Shown: piece after piece, positions 26,919-36,361 of the stretch
Numbering within the stretch: position 1 is the stretch's first letter
How the letters are laid out: the number at the start of each line of letters is the position of its first letter
Origin: an uncultured Pirellulales bacterium
GTDB lineage: Bacteria; Planctomycetota; Planctomycetia; Pirellulales; Thermoguttaceae
Direction of reading: 5' to 3'
DNA: 50,641 nucleotides
Assembly (NCBI GenBank): GCA_938015445.1
Contig: CALLPE010000048.1
Span: 1 to 50,641 of the forward strand
Notes under the pieces: model-generated
Database searches by the model: none
What the model saw: the letters and a program-made list of their open reading frames with translations, nothing else
Told to the model about the DNA's origin: nothing
Position numbers and translations under genes: made by a program

Positions 26919-27788
26919 TCAGCGACCGCTAAAGTTCCGCAGCGGGCGGATTACGCCGGGGGCCGCCGTTGTCAGCAAAGCGACCAAACGGCCTTGTGCG
27001 TCCAGTCCGGCAAGCTCTTCGGCCTGCGGCGCCTCAGGCTTGGCGATAGCCAGACCGTTGCGCAGCCGGGCGATCTCCTCGTCGGTCAGGGTCAACTGCG
27101 GCAACATCGACACCGCCGCCGCGGCCGGCAAGAGATGGTCGGAAATGTTGTCGGCGTTGAGCTTCTCGGGCGGCAATGCGTCTTCGATGCGGAACTGGCC
27201 GATTGCAGTCCGCACCAGTGCCGACATCACCGCTGCTGTGCCCAACGCTTCGGCCAAGTCCCTGCCCAGCGACCGCACGTACGTGCCGCTGCTGCATTGA
27301 ATTTCCAAAGTCAGCTCTGGATATGCATATGAGCAAACCTTCATGCGGTAAACTTCAACCTCGCGCGGCGCCAGTTCCGGCTGATGGCCTCTGCGCGCCA
27401 AATCGTACGCTCGTCGGCCTCCAAGGCGCACCGCCGAATACACCGGCGGCCGCTGCTGAATCCGGCCCACGAACTGCTGTACTGCGGCTTCGAGCTGGGC
27501 CAGTTCCGGTATCGGCGGCGCAGGCAGTTCGCTGACCGGGCCGTCGGTATCATCGGTGGGACTGCTTCGACCTAAAAGGAACGTGCCCACGTATGTCTTC
27601 GGCAGCCGGTGCAGATAGTCGATCAGTCGCGTGGCTTGGCCAACGCACACCAGCAGCACGCCGGTAGCCAAGGGGTCCAAAGTGCCTGCATGACCGGCAC
27701 GCGCTGGCCGCACCAGTCGCTCTACCACGTCAACTACTTGCCGAGAAGTCACGCCCGCAGGCTTGTTCAGATTAAGCAAACCAAACAT
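26919..27788 (-). CDS. truB: tRNA pseudouridine(55) synthase TruB
   Basis: This is a 289-residue cytoplasmic enzyme that makes pseudouridine 55 in the T-loop of tRNAs. The ATG at 27788 begins FGLLNLNKPAGVTSRQVVD, the family start. The catalytic motif GHAGTLDPLATGVL places Asp38 as the nucleophile. Later blocks KTYVGTFLLGRSSPTDDTDG, QQRPPVYSAVRLGGRRAYDL and CSSGTYVRSLGRDLAEALGT are typical. The C-terminal domain (about 220-289) resembles a short PUA-like end. The gene is not in a nusA-infB-rbfA cluster as in many bacteria. Minisatellite repeats begin 22 bases upstream of the start. Confidence 0.96.
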   Translation of the reverse strand: MFGLLNLNKPAGVTSRQVVDVVERLVRPARAGHAGTLDPLATGVLLVCVGQATRLIDYLHRLPKTYVGTFLLGRSSPTDDTDGPVSELPAPPIPELAQLEAAVQQFVGRIQQRPPVYSAVRLGGRRAYDLARRGHQPELAPREVEVYRMKVCSYAYPELTLEIQCSSGTYVRSLGRDLAEALGTAAVMSALVRTAIGQFRIEDALPPEKLNADNISDHLLPAAAAVSMLPQLTLTDEEIARLRNGLAIAKPEAPQAEELAGLDAQGRLVALLTTAAPGVIRPLRNFSGR

Positions 27789-28176
27789 CCCAGTGACGCA
27801 GGTTTTTCTGAGAAAAGTCGTTTTTTGAGAAACGCTCTTGCTCCGACCGACGCTTTTGTTCCGAGAGACACTCTTGTTCCAAGAAACACTCTTGTTGCAA
27901 GAAACGCTTTTGTTAGAAGAAAGGCTTTTCTTCCAAGAAACGCTTTTGCTCCGAGAAACGCTTTTGTTTTAAGAAAGCTCGTTGTTCTATGGTCAGCGGC
28001 TTGCCGGTCTAGGCGGCTTCGACCGTAGCCGCGCTGCCGGATTGGTGCTCTAGGCGAGCAACCGATCTGTGAAACCCGGCCGCCGCACGGCAGTCACTAG
28101 TCACCTACCGCCGCTGGTAATACGATGTATCGTATCGGTGACGGCTTTTCCAGTACGACCCCACCAAGGGTGCGGC
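27789..28176. other. Divergent region between truB and the kinase gene
   Basis: This 388-bp region holds the 18-bp minisatellite at 27810-27988. No credible gene was found; an open frame with RNAFVP-like hexapeptides across the repeats overlaps truB antisense and has no credible start. Confidence 0.5.
27810..27988. repeat. 18-bp minisatellite, ten units
   Basis: One 17-bp unit (27810-27826) is followed by nine exact 18-bp periods (27827-27988), with consensus close to GAGAAACGCTTTTGTTCC. The unit at 27935-27952 and its neighbour are nearly the consensus, and the ends are more diverged. The period is a multiple of three, so one plus-strand frame reads hexapeptides such as RNAFVP and RDTLVP. 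It starts 22 bases upstream of the truB start and ends 188 bases before the kinase gene. Confidence 0.85.
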
Positions 28177-30198
28177 ATGAACATCGAGCGCCTGGGACCA
28201 TACCGGCTGTTGCGGGAGCTGGGACGAGGCGGAATGGGAAAGGTATTTGCAGCCGTTCACGTGGAAACCGGCGAACCGGCAGCTATCAAACTGCTATCGG
28301 CCAGTTACAGCGCCGAGGAAGGATTCCGCAGCCGCTTCGCTGGCGAAATCGAAACTCTACGCAAACTCAATCACCCGAACATCGTCCGTCTGTTCGGCTT
28401 CGGCCAACAAGACGACATGCTCTATTACGCCATGGAACTGGTCGACGGCCGCAGCCTGGAGCAAGAGTTGCGCGCCGGTCGAGTGTTTTCGTGGCGCGAG
28501 GCGACCGACATCGCGCTAGACGTATGCCACGCCTTAAGGCACGCGCACAACCGCGGGGTGATCCACCGCGACATCAAACCCGGCAACCTGCTGCTGGCCT
28601 CCGATGGACACGTGAAGCTGGCCGACTTCGGCATCGCCCGACTGTTCGGCTATGCCCGGCTGACGCACACCGGCGGGATCGTCGGCACGGCCGAGTTCAT
28701 GTCGCCCGAACAAGCCAGCGGACAACCCGTCGGGCCGCGCTCCGACCTGTATAGCCTTGGTGCGGTGCTGTATGTGCTATTGGCGCGTCGGCCGCTGTTT
28801 CGGGCCGCAGGGTTTGCCGAGATGCTTCACAAACAGCGCACCGAGCAGCCTGAGCCGCTGCGGAACTTCGCCCCGGATTGCCCTGCCGAGTTCGAGCAGA
28901 TAATCGCCCAATTGCTTAGCAAGAACCCCGAGGATCGCTTCGCCGACGCCTATGTGCTGGCCCGGCGGCTGATGGCGATGCGCGACCGGCTATCGGCCAC
29001 CGGCGATGCCGTACAGTCGGAGGTGACGGCGGCGGGTGTTTCGATGGGCCAATCGTTGGGGGCTACAGGCACGCCGACAGACTCTGTTGCGCCGCTATCC
29101 GAGGACGGCTCGCTGCCGCCGACCAAGCCTACCGAGATGCTTTTCCGTATCCAACAAGGCAGCCTCGAGGCGCCGCAAACCAACGGTGCCTCCCAGGACG
29201 ATGCTGCCAGGCGCCGCCCGAGCGAGTCTGTCGCAGCCTTAGACGCACGCTTGCTGGCCGGCACCCCAGCGGAGCCTGCTTCCTCGGCCGGTAAACTTGC
29301 ATCGGACTACTCCCAGCAAACTATCGACGCGCCCCGCCAATCCTCGCCAGGGACAGACCTGCCAAGCATCTTGACGGTTAAGGCGGGCTTGGAGTCGCAC
29401 GCCGAAGATAACCCGCCCGACGAATCGAGCTCGGCCGGCCAATTCATTCCGGTACCGGCCGAAAAACTGGGCGCCGACGAGCCGCAAACTCCCCCAGGGC
29501 GACCGTTGATCTCGCCTACCACCTGGCTGTTGGTTGCCGGGCTGATGCTGGTGACGTTGGTGGCGTGGTACTTGCTTCAGCCGCCATCGGCCGACAAGCT
29601 GTATAAGCGCATCATGGCCCGATACGACGGCAGCGCCGCTTCGTTGGCATCGGCCGAAGCCGACATCGAGTCTTTCCTCGCAAACTTTGCCGATGATCCC
29701 CGCGCACGTCAGTTGCAGGCCATGCTCCGCGAATTACACCTCGACCGCCGGGAACGAAGGCTCGATCGCCGGGCCAAAGGGTACGGCGCGGGCGAGGGAC
29801 TCTCGCCTGCCGAACGCGCTTACCTGGAGGCCGTCGCCTTGTCGAACAGCGATCCCGAACAGGCCCTTCAGCGGTTGGAGGCGCTGGTGGTACTATACGG
29901 ACATGATGCCACCGGCTCGGGGGCGGCAGCCGAGTGCGTGGAGCTTGCCCGCCGACGCATCGAGCAACTCAGCGCAGAATTGAAAGCCGCCCGCGATGAC
30001 ATCCGCGCTGCTATACTGGCGCGATTGGATGAGGCCGACCGGCTGGCCGAGAAAGACCCAGCCAAAGCGGCCGCCATCTATCGGGCAGTTATCGAGCTTT
30101 ATTCGCACAAACCTTGGGCGGCCGATCTGATCGAGCGAACCAGACGGAGCCAGGCCACCGCGAGCCCCTCGGCCGAAGATGCCAACCGGTGGCCATAG
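28177..30198 (+). CDS. Ser/Thr protein kinase with one membrane span
   Basis: This is a 673-residue Hanks-type kinase. I use the ATG at 28177 (MNIERLGPYRLLRELGRGGM). The catalytic domain (about 8-270) has the glycine loop GRGGMGKV, Lys38 in AAIKLL, HRDIKPGN with catalytic Asp132, DFG at 150-152 and APE-like MSPEQA. A Ser/Pro/Thr-rich linker (about 280-445) leads to a membrane helix (about 448-467, TWLLVAGLMLVTLVAWYLL). An extracytoplasmic alpha-helical region with repeated Ala/Glu/Arg-rich helices follows. This is the PASTA-free planctomycete layout. It probably autophosphorylates and signals from the envelope; partners are unknown. The stop codon starts the 19-bp tandem repeats. The minisatellite lies upstream. 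Confidence 0.93.
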   Translation: MNIERLGPYRLLRELGRGGMGKVFAAVHVETGEPAAIKLLSASYSAEEGFRSRFAGEIETLRKLNHPNIVRLFGFGQQDDMLYYAMELVDGRSLEQELRAGRVFSWREATDIALDVCHALRHAHNRGVIHRDIKPGNLLLASDGHVKLADFGIARLFGYARLTHTGGIVGTAEFMSPEQASGQPVGPRSDLYSLGAVLYVLLARRPLFRAAGFAEMLHKQRTEQPEPLRNFAPDCPAEFEQIIAQLLSKNPEDRFADAYVLARRLMAMRDRLSATGDAVQSEVTAAGVSMGQSLGATGTPTDSVAPLSEDGSLPPTKPTEMLFRIQQGSLEAPQTNGASQDDAARRRPSESVAALDARLLAGTPAEPASSAGKLASDYSQQTIDAPRQSSPGTDLPSILTVKAGLESHAEDNPPDESSSAGQFIPVPAEKLGADEPQTPPGRPLISPTTWLLVAGLMLVTLVAWYLLQPPSADKLYKRIMARYDGSAASLASAEADIESFLANFADDPRARQLQAMLRELHLDRRERRLDRRAKGYGAGEGLSPAERAYLEAVALSNSDPEQALQRLEALVVLYGHDATGSGAAAECVELARRRIEQLSAELKAARDDIRAAILARLDEADRLAEKDPAKAAAIYRAVIELYSHKPWAADLIERTRRSQATASPSAEDANRWP

Positions 30199-30252
30199 CA
30201 CACGGCCATCACCTTAACGCACAGCCATCGCCCTAGCACACAGCGATCGCCA
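30196..30252 (+). repeat. Three 19-bp tandem repeats beginning at the kinase stop codon
   Basis: Units at 30196-30214, 30215-30233 and 30234-30252 share the pattern TARCRCACRGCCATCRCCY with few changes. Each begins with a stop codon (TAG, TAA, TAG). Because 19 is not a multiple of three, the three stops lie in the three different frames. Confidence 0.8.
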
Positions 30253-30384
30253 TGAAAGAAGTTGCAGCAGCTCCAGGTGTTGTGCAAGATAAGCCGCAGT
30301 CAACTTGTCCCGAGAACTTCCTGGTGTCGAGTGTTTAAGCCGCTGTGTGATTTTTCGGCTGCTCGAGCAGCAAGCGAGGTAAGA

Positions 30385-31383
<999 letters not shown>

Positions 31384-31385
31384 TG

Positions 31386-31425
31386 CAAGCGCGATTCGCT
31401 GTTGGTAAGTGCTATTCGGTCTTGG
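31386..31425 (+). repeat. Two degenerate 20-bp repeats just after the hemB stop
   Basis: Units at 31386-31405 and 31406-31425 match at about 15 of 20 positions; the second begins with TAA in another frame than the gene. A third, poorer copy may follow. Weaker than the other stop-linked repeats. Confidence 0.45.
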
Positions 31426-31459
31426 CAACCGGCTGGCGGCACGGTAAGTTGCCACCACA

Positions 31460-32656
31460 ATGCTGGCACGACTGTGGGAATTGACGGCCTTGTTCCTCCG
31501 GCTGGGGGCCACCAGCTTCGGCGGGCCGGCTGTGTATATCGCCATCATGGAGCAGGAGACCGTGCAGCGGCGGCAGTGGCTCTCCCGCGAGCAGTTCCTC
31601 GACCTGCTGGCCGTCACCAACCTGCTGCCCGGCCCTAATGCCATCGAGATGGCCAATCACATCGGTTATGTGCGCGCCGGTCCGCTCGGCTGTATATTGG
31701 CTGGTGCGGCGTTCACGCTCCCCGGCGCGCTGGTCTCCGGTGTTCTGGCCTGGGCATATTTGCACTTCGGACAAACGCCGCAAGTCGAGCCGTTTCTGGC
31801 AGGGCTGAAACCGGTGGTGGTGGGGATCGTCGCCGTGGCCCTCTGGCGGCTAGGACGCTCTGCACTGACCAAGTGGCAAACAGTTTTGATCGCCGCGGCA
31901 GTGACCGCAATCTCGCTGGCCGGCGGCGATGAAGTGCTGGCGCTGCTAGGGGCCGCCGTACTGGGAGCGGTGTTCCTGCGTCTAGCCGGGGGCGCCGGTA
32001 ACGCCAAGCGCCCCACATACCGACCAGACGAGGGTAGCCGAGTCACTTTCTCCCAACTGGCCCCAGCAGCCGTGCTCGGATACTCCAGCATTCCCTTGGC
32101 GGCGGTCGGGGCCGGCGGGGCAGTGGCCGCCGGCTCTGTCTCTGTCTGGAAGCTGGCGCTGTTCTTCCTCAAAGTCGGCGCGGTTCTTTACGGCAGCGGG
32201 TATGTGCTGGTGGCGTACATTCGCGGCGGATTGGTGGAACAATACGGCTGGCTCACCGAGTCCCAACTGCTCGATGCCGTGGCTGTCGGCCAGATTACCC
32301 CCGGACCGCTCATCTCCACTGTGGCTTTCATTGGCTATCTGGTCGCCGCAACCCCCGGGGCAATCGTAGCCACTGCGGCCATCATTTTGCCTACCTTCTT
32401 TTTCGTCGGCATTGCATCGCCCTGGGTTGCCCGGCTCCGCCGACATCTGTGGACCAGCCTGTTTCTCGACGCCGTCACGGCTGCTTCATTGGGCCTGATG
32501 GCCGCAGTGACCATCCAGCTCGGCGCTGCCTCGCTGGGAAGTGTTTTGGCATGCCTGCTGGCCATGGCGGCCGTCGTACTGACGATCCGCTGGGACATCG
32601 CGGCCGGTTGGCTGCTTTTGGGCGGTGCGCTGGTCGGTGCGCTGCTGTGCGAGTGA
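31460..32656 (+). CDS. chrA: Chromate transporter (two-domain ChrA)
   Basis: This is a 398-residue polytopic membrane protein of the CHR family, which exports chromate or related anions. It has two homologous halves: the first starts LFLRLGATSFGGPAVYIAIM with LLAVTNLLPGPNAIEMANHI, the second KVGAVLYGSGYVLVAYI with AVGQITPGPLISTVAFIGYL. This matches the long two-domain form (about 400 residues). The start ATG lacks a clear ribosome site. The gap after hemB is 76 bp, so both may be on one transcript. No chrB-type regulator is adjacent. Chromate may not be the natural substrate. Confidence 0.93.
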   Translation: MLARLWELTALFLRLGATSFGGPAVYIAIMEQETVQRRQWLSREQFLDLLAVTNLLPGPNAIEMANHIGYVRAGPLGCILAGAAFTLPGALVSGVLAWAYLHFGQTPQVEPFLAGLKPVVVGIVAVALWRLGRSALTKWQTVLIAAAVTAISLAGGDEVLALLGAAVLGAVFLRLAGGAGNAKRPTYRPDEGSRVTFSQLAPAAVLGYSSIPLAAVGAGGAVAAGSVSVWKLALFFLKVGAVLYGSGYVLVAYIRGGLVEQYGWLTESQLLDAVAVGQITPGPLISTVAFIGYLVAATPGAIVATAAIILPTFFFVGIASPWVARLRRHLWTSLFLDAVTAASLGLMAAVTIQLGAASLGSVLACLLAMAAVVLTIRWDIAAGWLLLGGALVGALLCE

Positions 32657-32674
32657 GCGCCACAGGAAGCCTGA

Positions 32675-32689
32675 ACGCCCCTGGGGCGT
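32675..32689 (+). terminator. Perfect 7-bp palindromic hairpin after chrA
   Basis: ACGCCCC and GGGGCGT flank a single T, 19 bases after the chrA stop. A true loop would need pairs to open, and no T-tract follows, so it is only a candidate terminator. Confidence 0.35.
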
Positions 32690-32771
32690 CAATCCTGCTG
32701 CGAGCACGAGTGCCCTGTAGGCGCTACTGCTGTTGAGCGCCGCTCGGCATCACAGCTTACCCAGCGGCGAC

Positions 32772-34124
32772 TCACCGTTGAATCACCACCCGCGAGCCGA
32801 TCGATAGGATGCCGAAGAGATCGTCGATGTCCCGATCTCCCAGACAGATCGCCCCGCGGCCGTCGTCGCGCCCTACCCAGCGAACGTCGTTGGTGCCGTG
32901 GATCCCCACTTGTTCGCCCAGGTCGAGCAGAAAGCGCCCTAACGGATTGTTCGGATCGCCGCCGTTGGCCCGGAAACCGTCCGGACCGTAGTAAACCGGA
33001 TTCACCAGCTTGTCGCGTACTGTGTAAGTGCCTTCCAATCGCGGGGAGTCGCGGCCTATGCCGATGGGAAACCGACCGGCGTAACGCTCTCCTAGTTTCA
33101 GCGTCAGCTCATAGCGGTCGAGATTGACCACCGCGCTGAACGGGCCGCGCACCACTTTGAGCGTTTGGCCTGGCACAAGCGGCTGCTGCTCGTCGATGCC
33201 GTTGATCCGCGCCAGCAACTGCCAGGGGACGTTGTACTGCTGGGCGATGCAGTGGAGCGTGTCGCCCTGCTGCACAAGGTACGGTGCCTCCAGCAAATGT
33301 TGCCTGGAGTAGATCACGGTGCCGGCGAGGCTGTCGAGCATGGGGGTAAGTTGTCGGGCCAAAGCGGGTGGCAAGGCCGGATTATCGTAAATGCGGCTTA
33401 GCGCGACTAGCGCTTCGTCCAACCGCCCCGACTGGATCATTTGTTGCACCGGTTGCAGAAACAGTTGGAACTGTTGCAGCACATCAGGGTCGATTTGCTC
33501 ATCGGTCGCACCAGCGCCGGCCGGCGCCGTGCGCGAAGCTCTCCCGTCGGCCGGTCGATCGGCAGGCTGTCGGGAGGAATCGGTGATGGCGGGGAACCCC
33601 GGCGGCGGCTGTGCCGGGGTTGGTGAAGGTGGGACACGATCCGGCGGCGGTGCCAGCACCACCGGGCCGCGCGACTGCTCTCCGCTTTGCCCACGATTCG
33701 CCAGTGCATCAGCCGGGGTAGCAATGTCGCTCGCTGCTGGCCAGGCCGTGCCAAACTCCGGCATCGACCCGCGAGTCGACGCCCCAGAACCAGCCGCACT
33801 ATGAGTTTGCCCGGCAACTGGTTCCCGCGAACTTCTACCAGACTGGCTCGCCCCTATCCCACCCGACGCGAAAGGAAGAGTACCAACTCCGGAAAATGGT
33901 CCACCAGCCGATGGCTGGTTGGGGGCCGCCGGCCCGGCCGAACCGCCAGGCAGTTGCACCACCGGGCCGGTGTTGCCAGGCGGTGGCCCTTGCGGTGTCC
34001 AAACCGGAGCCACTCCGCCGTCGCTGTGGGCAGACTCGCGCGGACTGCGCGTAAGCGAAACATACACCCCGTATGCCACCGCGGCCAACAACACTATAAT
34101 GACCACGGTTTTGAGCGTGTTCAT
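32772..34124 (-). CDS. LysM plus YkuD (L,D-transpeptidase-like) envelope protein
   Basis: This is a 450-residue protein anchored by one N-terminal helix (MNTLKTVVIIVLLAAVAYGV). AAGGAGG lies six bases before the ATG, which fixes the start. A long Pro/Gly/Ser-rich linker (about 30-230) is followed by a LysM module (about 279-325, LVQQGDTLHCIAQQYNVP). A YkuD fold then runs to the end (about 328-450). The catalytic region keeps HGTN (His409), but the expected SHGC motif reads GRGA, with Ala425 at the nucleophile position; Cys427 lies two residues later. It may bind peptidoglycan without cross-linking it, or use Cys427. Planctomycetes do have peptidoglycan, so a cell-wall role is reasonable. It is convergent with chrA. 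Confidence 0.82.
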   Translation of the reverse strand: MNTLKTVVIIVLLAAVAYGVYVSLTRSPRESAHSDGGVAPVWTPQGPPPGNTGPVVQLPGGSAGPAAPNQPSAGGPFSGVGTLPFASGGIGASQSGRSSREPVAGQTHSAAGSGASTRGSMPEFGTAWPAASDIATPADALANRGQSGEQSRGPVVLAPPPDRVPPSPTPAQPPPGFPAITDSSRQPADRPADGRASRTAPAGAGATDEQIDPDVLQQFQLFLQPVQQMIQSGRLDEALVALSRIYDNPALPPALARQLTPMLDSLAGTVIYSRQHLLEAPYLVQQGDTLHCIAQQYNVPWQLLARINGIDEQQPLVPGQTLKVVRGPFSAVVNLDRYELTLKLGERYAGRFPIGIGRDSPRLEGTYTVRDKLVNPVYYGPDGFRANGGDPNNPLGRFLLDLGEQVGIHGTNDVRWVGRDDGRGAICLGDRDIDDLFGILSIGSRVVIQR

Positions 34125-34399
34125 TGCCGTCCTCCTTGACGGGCGACAAGCGATTTGCCGTGTTGCCTCAAGCAGGTCTTCCGCGCGGCTGGTCTGGGTG
34201 CCGCCTAAGACTTCAGTCATCTGAGGCTGTGCGCTAGACTAATGCGCCGCATACGCACCGCTGGCAGCCGTTATCATACCCAGTCACGGCACGGAATGCT
34301 ACGCCAAAAACCGAACCGCGGTGCATGGCGAAAAGCAACCGTATTTATGCCGTAACGTGTTTTTATATAACATCTTGCAACGGTTTCGACGGAGAACCT

Positions 34400-35065
34400 A
34401 TGGTCGACCGCCCATCAGTCGAAGTCCATTGGCACAACCACGCCGTTTCCCGCCAACAGCGCGAACAGCAAAGAGGACATGCCGGCTGCGTCGTTTGGCT
34501 GACCGGACTGAGCGCCTGCGGCAAGAGCACCGTCGCAAATCTGGTGGACCACAAACTGCACTCAATGGGGGTCAGCAGCTACGTGCTCGATGGCGATAAC
34601 ATTCGCCACGGGCTAAACGCCAGCCCCGAGATGCTCCGCCAGACCCACGGCGAAGAGTTCGCTAAACGTTTTGGGCTGGGCTTCTCGGCCCAGGACCGCG
34701 AGGAAAACATTCGCCGGATCGGCGCGGTAGCAAAGTTGTTTTGCGACGCGGGCCTAATTGCCATCACCGCCTTCATCAGCCCGTACCGAATCGACCGCGA
34801 TAGGGTGCGGGCCACGTTGGCACCAGGAGATTTCGTCGAGGTGTTCGTCGACGCACCATTGGAAGTGTGCGAAAGTCGTGACCCGAAAGGACTTTATAAA
34901 AAGGCTCGGGCAGGACAGTTGAAAGGTTTTACCGGTATTGACGACCCATACGAGCCTCCACTGAACCCGGAACTAGTACTGGATGCGGCCAATAACCCAC
35001 CTGAAGTGCTGGCAGACCAGGTCATCCAATACCTGCGCCAGGTTGGCAAACTGGGCACAAAGTAG
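34400..35065 (+). CDS. cysC: Adenylylsulfate kinase (APS kinase)
   Basis: This is a 221-residue cytoplasmic enzyme that phosphorylates adenosine 5'-phosphosulfate to PAPS. The ATG at 34400 follows GGAG by 6 bases. The Walker A loop GLSACGKS (36-43; usual form GLSGSGKS) is followed by VLDGDNIRHGLN, LGFSAQDREENIRRI, FISPYRIDRDRVRA and GLYKKARAG. These are the full set of APS kinase motifs. The N-terminus carries a short extension of about 25 residues. It is not next to cysD or cysN here, so the route from sulfate to APS must be encoded elsewhere. Confidence 0.95.
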   Translation: MVDRPSVEVHWHNHAVSRQQREQQRGHAGCVVWLTGLSACGKSTVANLVDHKLHSMGVSSYVLDGDNIRHGLNASPEMLRQTHGEEFAKRFGLGFSAQDREENIRRIGAVAKLFCDAGLIAITAFISPYRIDRDRVRATLAPGDFVEVFVDAPLEVCESRDPKGLYKKARAGQLKGFTGIDDPYEPPLNPELVLDAANNPPEVLADQVIQYLRQVGKLGTK

Positions 35066-35706
35066 GTTTAGGGAAAAGTGGAATCGCGCACCTTACGAAT
35101 ACATCCGCAGGGAGGACAAACCGTTAAGCCGTAAATCGCCCCGCCTATTAACCTCGATACTATATGTTGAGTCCTGGTTTTTCGCCAGCACAACATGTGG
35201 CGGTCAGTTCGATGTTGTTGTATAATGGGCACCAGCTCGCCGCTGATTGGCCGCTAATGGTCCGATGCGCCAAACGGTTACAGAGCCATGGGCGCAACAG
35301 TTCAAACAGGGGGGGCGAACTGGACATTTGCCGGAGGTGTGTTCTGCGATAAATGGGTGGGCAACGAAAAATTTGCAGAATCTTCAGAAAATTGGGATTG
35401 ACATCTTCGGGCACTTGTCAATAAACTGGAACGCTGCCGGGTTGTCGGCTCGTCAAACGCCGTTGTGCGGACAATTAAAACAAGTCCTTTTTTGCCGAAC
35501 CAGGCTAGGCAGATATTCGTAACGGGTGAAGACGCCAATTCGCCTGCGAGAGTACAGGAAGCTGCGATGTTCTCTCCCTTGTCGAGGCGGGTTGATGCGC
35601 CCTATCGCAATTCTGCAAGGCGAAAGCAAGGGTAAGGGGCAAGCGGCGCGATAAAGCGAGGGGGAATTCGACAGTCTAGGCAATTCGGGGCTAAAGGACA
35701 GCTCCG
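35066..35706. other. 641-bp gene-free region with promoter-like elements
   Basis: No ORF with protein-like features was found between cysC and the first BON-like gene. It contains TATAAT at 35221-35226 without a good -35, and a better TTGACA/TAAACT pair at 35398-35427. A long leader of about 280 bases could precede the BON-like genes; a small RNA is also possible. Confidence 0.45.
35398..35427 (+). promoter_or_regulatory. Candidate promoter with inverted repeat
   Basis: TTGACA (35398-35403), 18-bp spacer, then TAAACT (35422-35427). The -35 hexamer is the left arm of a perfect 6-bp inverted repeat TTGACA/TGTCAA (right arm 35416-35421). It points toward the BON-like genes about 280 bp downstream. 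The hexamers fit sigma70 moderately well. Confidence 0.45.
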
Positions 35707-35937
35707 GTGGAGGCCGCAGTGAGTGTCGCCAGGCCAAATCAGATTCAGCCGCAGGTGCAGGCTGCGCTTGCCGCTAGTGCGCAGCTCGAATTGCGCCAGG
35801 TGGTGGTCGAGCAGCGCGGCAAGGCGTTGGTGCTGCGCGGCACTGTGTCCAGCTTCTATCACAAGCAGCTAGCGCAGGAAGTTGTCAAGTCCGTCTGCAA
35901 AGAGACCGAGTTGATAAACGCGATTCGCGTTCGTTAA
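35707..35937 (+). CDS. Small BON-domain-like protein
   Basis: This is a 76-residue protein beginning with GTG at 35707, with AAAGGA 8 bases upstream. The segment LELRQVVVEQRGKALVLRGT followed by SSFYHKQLAQEVVKSV and INAIRV has the beta-alpha-beta outline of a BON domain, which usually binds envelope lipids or other proteins. It lacks a signal peptide in this reading, so a cytoplasmic or membrane-associated position is unclear. It is a paralogue of the next gene (shared HxQLAQ-like helix). Confidence 0.65.
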   Translation: MEAAVSVARPNQIQPQVQAALAASAQLELRQVVVEQRGKALVLRGTVSSFYHKQLAQEVVKSVCKETELINAIRVR

Positions 35938-36085
35938 GTGCAGGGAGCCGCTTCGATTGAGTGTAAGCCGGCGCGATTTGCGGAGAACAGCCCAGTTGAG
36001 CATGGAGGGACATGGAAGTTTCTCCACGGGATTTTTTGCGGCTGGCGTCAAAGGACCTAGGCCGGTTGCATCCGAGGAGGAACCC

Positions 36086-36361
36086 ATGGAAGAGCTCTTG
36101 GCGACGGAAGCGCTAACCTGTCAACCCGAGTCCGACCTGCGTCAAGCTTCCGAAGAGATCAGAAAGCTGGCGGCCATGATCGAGCGAGCCGTCGATCGCC
36201 ACACCAACCGTGGAGTGCGCGATCTGAAGGTGGAGGTAAGCCGCCACGGAATTGTGCTTCGCGGGCGCTGTCATAGTTACTACGTGAAGCAGTTGGCTCA
36301 GCACGCGGCCATGTTAGTGCGAAGCGGATGCCGCCTGGTCAATTGCATCGAGGTCTGCTGA
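36086..36361 (+). CDS. Small BON-domain-like protein, paralogue
   Basis: This is a 91-residue protein. I choose the ATG at 36086 because GAGGAGG lies about 6 bases upstream; the open frame extends to 35957 with no support. Residues about 47-91 (LKVEVSRHGIVLRGRCHSYY, VKQLAQHAAML, LVNCIEV) match the preceding protein and the BON outline. The N-terminal part is acidic and helical. The gap from the previous stop is 148 bases. No signal peptide is present. Tandem duplication followed by divergence is the simplest account. Confidence 0.65.
   Translation: MEELLATEALTCQPESDLRQASEEIRKLAAMIERAVDRHTNRGVRDLKVEVSRHGIVLRGRCHSYYVKQLAQHAAMLVRSGCRLVNCIEVC

Noticed and set aside
27810..27988. CRISPR array
   Set aside because: Units are contiguous with no spacers and the period is only 18 bp; no cas genes are present.
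27609..28028. Open frame encoding RNAFVP-like hexapeptide repeats
   Set aside because: It overlaps truB antisense, has no credible start or ribosome site, and the repeat reading follows from the 18-bp DNA period. I list the DNA repeat instead of a gene.
32675..32689. Rho-independent terminator or mobile element end
   Set aside because: The palindrome has a one-base centre and no T-tract, and there are no flanking target duplications. It is kept only as a weak hairpin entry.
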